DNA from: M3007 sp046160625
GTDB lineage: Bacteria > Bacteroidota > Bacteroidia > Chitinophagales > Saprospiraceae
DNA length: 64,000 bases
Assembly: GCA_046160625.1 (NCBI GenBank)
Contig: JBJXGZ010000120.1
Coordinates: forward strand, 1 to 64,000
Direction of reading: 5' to 3'
The notes below the pieces were generated by a model that was given only the letters and a program-made list of their open reading frames with translations, made no database searches and was not told the DNA's origin. Shown here one piece after another: positions 62,701-64,000 of this stretch. Position 1 is the first letter of the stretch. Each line of letters starts with the position of its first letter. Position numbers and translations under genes: made by a program.

Positions 62701-64000
62701 GCCTTCCGGAAGCCAATCTGCAGTAAATGGCGCAGCGGAAGCAGGGGCAAATGGCCCTGGAAAACTGATAATAGTAGTAGCCGCAGGGGTGAAACAGGTG
62801 TTGGTATAATTGTCTCCATTAGCCCCATTGTCGGTCGTCAGTTCAAGTACAATTCCACTGGGTGAGATGAGATAGGCATCCACTTCGTCAATCCAGGTGT
62901 GATCTACATTCATACAAACCGAGCGGATCACTCCAGGCCCAACGGTAGTCGGTTGAACCCCAAACACACTGACACTGGAATTGACGGGGCCACCTCCATT
63001 GGGTATTGGAAAGTCAGTCTGATTGGTAAATGTTGGTGGCGGCGGCACCGGCGTAGACACAGTAGCATTGAGTGTTAAAGGCGTGTTGGGCAGACAAACC
63101 GAAGTATCGTTGAGCATCGGCGGTGCCAGAATTTTGTCGCGAATAAAAAGGTGTACTGTATCAAAATTGCAAGGGTCTACCTGCACAGAAATAATAATAG
63201 ACTCAGCTGATTCAACGATGCCATCTTCAAAGCCAATGATGGGCACAGTGATGGTGGATTGTCCGGCAGGAATCACCAATGTGGATGGAATTGGCTGATA
63301 ATCAACACCTGGAGTAGCAGTACCCACCACATTGAAAACGACCGGATAGTTTTGGGCACGGATTTCAGGCAAAGTAAACGTAACCGAACCCGGCACGCAG
63401 CCTTCGGCGATTGTACCATCCGCACTCACTGTAGCAGCACTCACTTGCAAGGAACCAGTACCAAAACTTTTTGCCTCTAAAAACACCCCGGAATCATATG
63501 CCGAGTCGCCCACATCGGTGATGGCAAGCTTGATGGTGTATGGTTGGCAGGGCGTTACAACCGCCATTGCGGTAAATACATCCGTGAAGCCGTCGTAAAC
63601 GGGTTGATTGTTTGAATTGTTATTGTCGTTGTAATATTGAACATTAAATGGCGGGCATGGAGCGTAGTTAGGGTTGTTTGGGTGGATATTGTTGATGGAC
63701 ACCGGCAAGGCCGTGCCTGGAATAATCGCAATATTTGTAAAAGCCGGGTAGCCTGGCCCCTGAATGAAAAAGCCAAAAACATCATTGAAAGGGCTGCAAG
63801 CATATTCCGGATATTCCTCCGAAGCAAAACTGTAGCGGAAGCGCAGCGTATCTGCATTCGGGATAAAGGTTATGGTATAAACGGCCACATCGTTGAGCAC
63901 ATCCGTGGCTATCGGTTCGAGGCTGGCCTCTACGGAACCCCCAATATTGCCGTTGCTCGCCCAAAAGGTTCCGTCCTCTTCGGCCTCACTCGCATATCCG
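59794..64000 (-). CDS. SprB-repeat adhesin with choice-of-anchor L and P-domain, T9SS type B sorting domain (5' end outside window)
   Basis: 1401 residues are visible; the frame is open to the window edge, so the N-terminus is missing. Domains in order: choice-of-anchor L (about 63880-63480, YSFASEEYPEYACSPFNDVFGFF); a Calx-beta-like part; a proprotein-convertase P-domain (about 63010-62590, VCMNVDHTWIDEVDAYLISP); nine SprB-type repeats of about 75 residues (62430-60330, e.g. CFGESTGSAKASPSGGVGPYQYVW); and a type B (gliding-associated) sorting domain (VFVPTGFTPNGDFTNDLLL). SprB of Flavobacterium is the mobile gliding adhesin, so a surface adhesin role is likely. No PorP/SprF gene is adjacent within the window. 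Confidence 0.92.
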   Translation of the reverse strand, partial: GYASEAEEDGTFWASNGNIGGSVEASLEPIATDVLNDVAVYTITFIPNADTLRFRYSFASEEYPEYACSPFNDVFGFFIQGPGYPAFTNIAIIPGTALPVSINNIHPNNPNYAPCPPFNVQYYNDNNNSNNQPVYDGFTDVFTAMAVVTPCQPYTIKLAITDVGDSAYDSGVFLEAKSFGTGSLQVSAATVSADGTIAEGCVPGSVTFTLPEIRAQNYPVVFNVVGTATPGVDYQPIPSTLVIPAGQSTITVPIIGFEDGIVESAESIIISVQVDPCNFDTVHLFIRDKILAPPMLNDTSVCLPNTPLTLNATVSTPVPPPPTFTNQTDFPIPNGGGPVNSSVSVFGVQPTTVGPGVIRSVCMNVDHTWIDEVDAYLISPSGIVLELTTDNGANGDNYTNTCFTPAATTIISFPGPFAPASAAPFTADWLPEGPWTDLWGEPSNGNWRLRLTDDQPNINGTLRDWSITFEPSYNVTYAWSPGTGLSCTDCPNPIATISQTGIYNVTATDSYGCTVTEDIELSVGSLTSSVTVLQPINCYGQKGSLQASGAGNNTFVWNTGQTTATISNLNPGTYTVTITNIGVSCTATSAVTLTEPTELFATASPHDVTCFGLVTGTAAVHPIGGTLPYTYVWNNGLLTDSISNLLAGTYTVTVSDANGCQKTTSMQVFEPAAIQILTALNRSPSCFGLSDGQLTTYAVGGTTPFVFVWNTGQVNQGITNVAAGTYTVTATDGNGCSQVKTETVTQPALLTSFATPEAVKCFGKNTGALHLDAAGGTPQYNAVWSGPNGYSGNGLNIANLFAGQYIATVTDSHGCTSVSTANVSQPTELLLALPAISDTICFFGSNGTATVVGSGGTSPYTYQWDANNQTTPTATGLTSKKYHVTITDANSCITSGETFVQQQEELNTHAETQASGCHNGFDGTGAVISIFYGATPANIADFTYQWNTSPPKSGSAVTGLQGGQTYIVTATDKLGCTATATVLVGNPLPLETSVTGTSDTKCKGDATGWASARADGGTAPYTWFWNGGTTPNDSLAQGLFAGTYRVTITDANGCPGTSSVTIGEPSALQVNILPSHVKCFGESTGSAKASPSGGVGPYQYVWANGTSSVTIQNLPVGTYSLSVTDANGCTTPASVVVEQPSEAVGGTATMEEPRCNGGHDGRILMTGTGGTPPYRYALDDKPVNGSPIQIGITAGIYNPKIVDVNGCAFALAPITVTQPDPILVDLGPDIRIPFGQDTQLFATVLNARGLTNYTWTPADSIWLSCLDCRNPAVYSLEHPTYFEIVVTDSLGCRAQDQILVSVEKQRKVFVPTGFTPNGDFTNDLLLVHGQSNSKALDFRVFDRWGEVVFQLKDFAFNDESMGWDGTFRNQPCDPGIYVWILEVEYVDGVREVYKGNTTLIR

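Overview
The window looks like a chromosomal piece of a Bacteroidota bacterium, most likely of the Saprospiria/Chitinophagia side. The evidence is internal. There are type IX secretion (T9SS) C-terminal sorting domains of both type A and type B, and a PorP/SprF protein beside an OmpA protein. Giant HYR, SprB-repeat and PKD-like surface proteins are present. Several genes carry the TAnnTTTG promoter element typical of the phylum, and clear Shine-Dalgarno sites are absent. No phage, transposase or CRISPR array was seen.

Left part (1-13.9 kb): a 42-bp tandem repeat, a LytTR response regulator, a lipoprotein-metallopeptidase pair, and an AT-rich polytopic membrane protein flanked by an 11-bp direct repeat. 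These are followed by a TM2-like protein, an acyl-CoA carboxylase carboxyltransferase, a methyltransferase, ung, tRNA-Arg(TCT), a GT4 glycosyltransferase, an HMG-CoA lyase-like enzyme, a DUF3109 protein and purL. The carboxylase and the lyase together suggest leucine/isovalerate breakdown. An intrinsic terminator with no gene in front of it lies upstream of purL and may end a small structured RNA.

Middle part (14-30.3 kb): a TlpA-like thioredoxin lipoprotein, a MOSC protein, TrmN6, a secreted phospholipase D-like protein with a T9SS tail, a TrmH-family methyltransferase, and an ECF sigma factor with a membrane partner. Then come a diheme cytochrome-like/beta-helix pair, two cold-shock genes in tandem, a short unlisted small gene, tRNA-Gly(CCC), and an outer-membrane barrel gene broken by one stop codon. 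The stretch ends with a GT2-aldo/keto reductase-TMTC-like operon and a ferredoxin.

Right part (30.4-64 kb): almost entirely cell-surface genes on the minus strand. An OmpA/SPOR protein, a PorP/SprF protein and a 1802-residue type B adhesin probably form one unit. Upstream lie proteins of 2876 and 3151 residues (type A tails), then a SprB-repeat protein cut by the window edge (type B tail). Three of these giants carry cohesin-like modules, and two also carry dockerin-like calcium-loop pairs, so the locus could encode a self-associating surface scaffold exported by T9SS. Between the two type A giants sits a DUF559 endonuclease-like gene next to a pair of C/G-rich inverted repeats.

A second theme is the large number of unrelated inverted-repeat elements built from reiterated 8-15 bp words. 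Most are intergenic, but related repeat-like inserts sit in frame inside purL, the aldo/keto reductase and the cytochrome-like gene.
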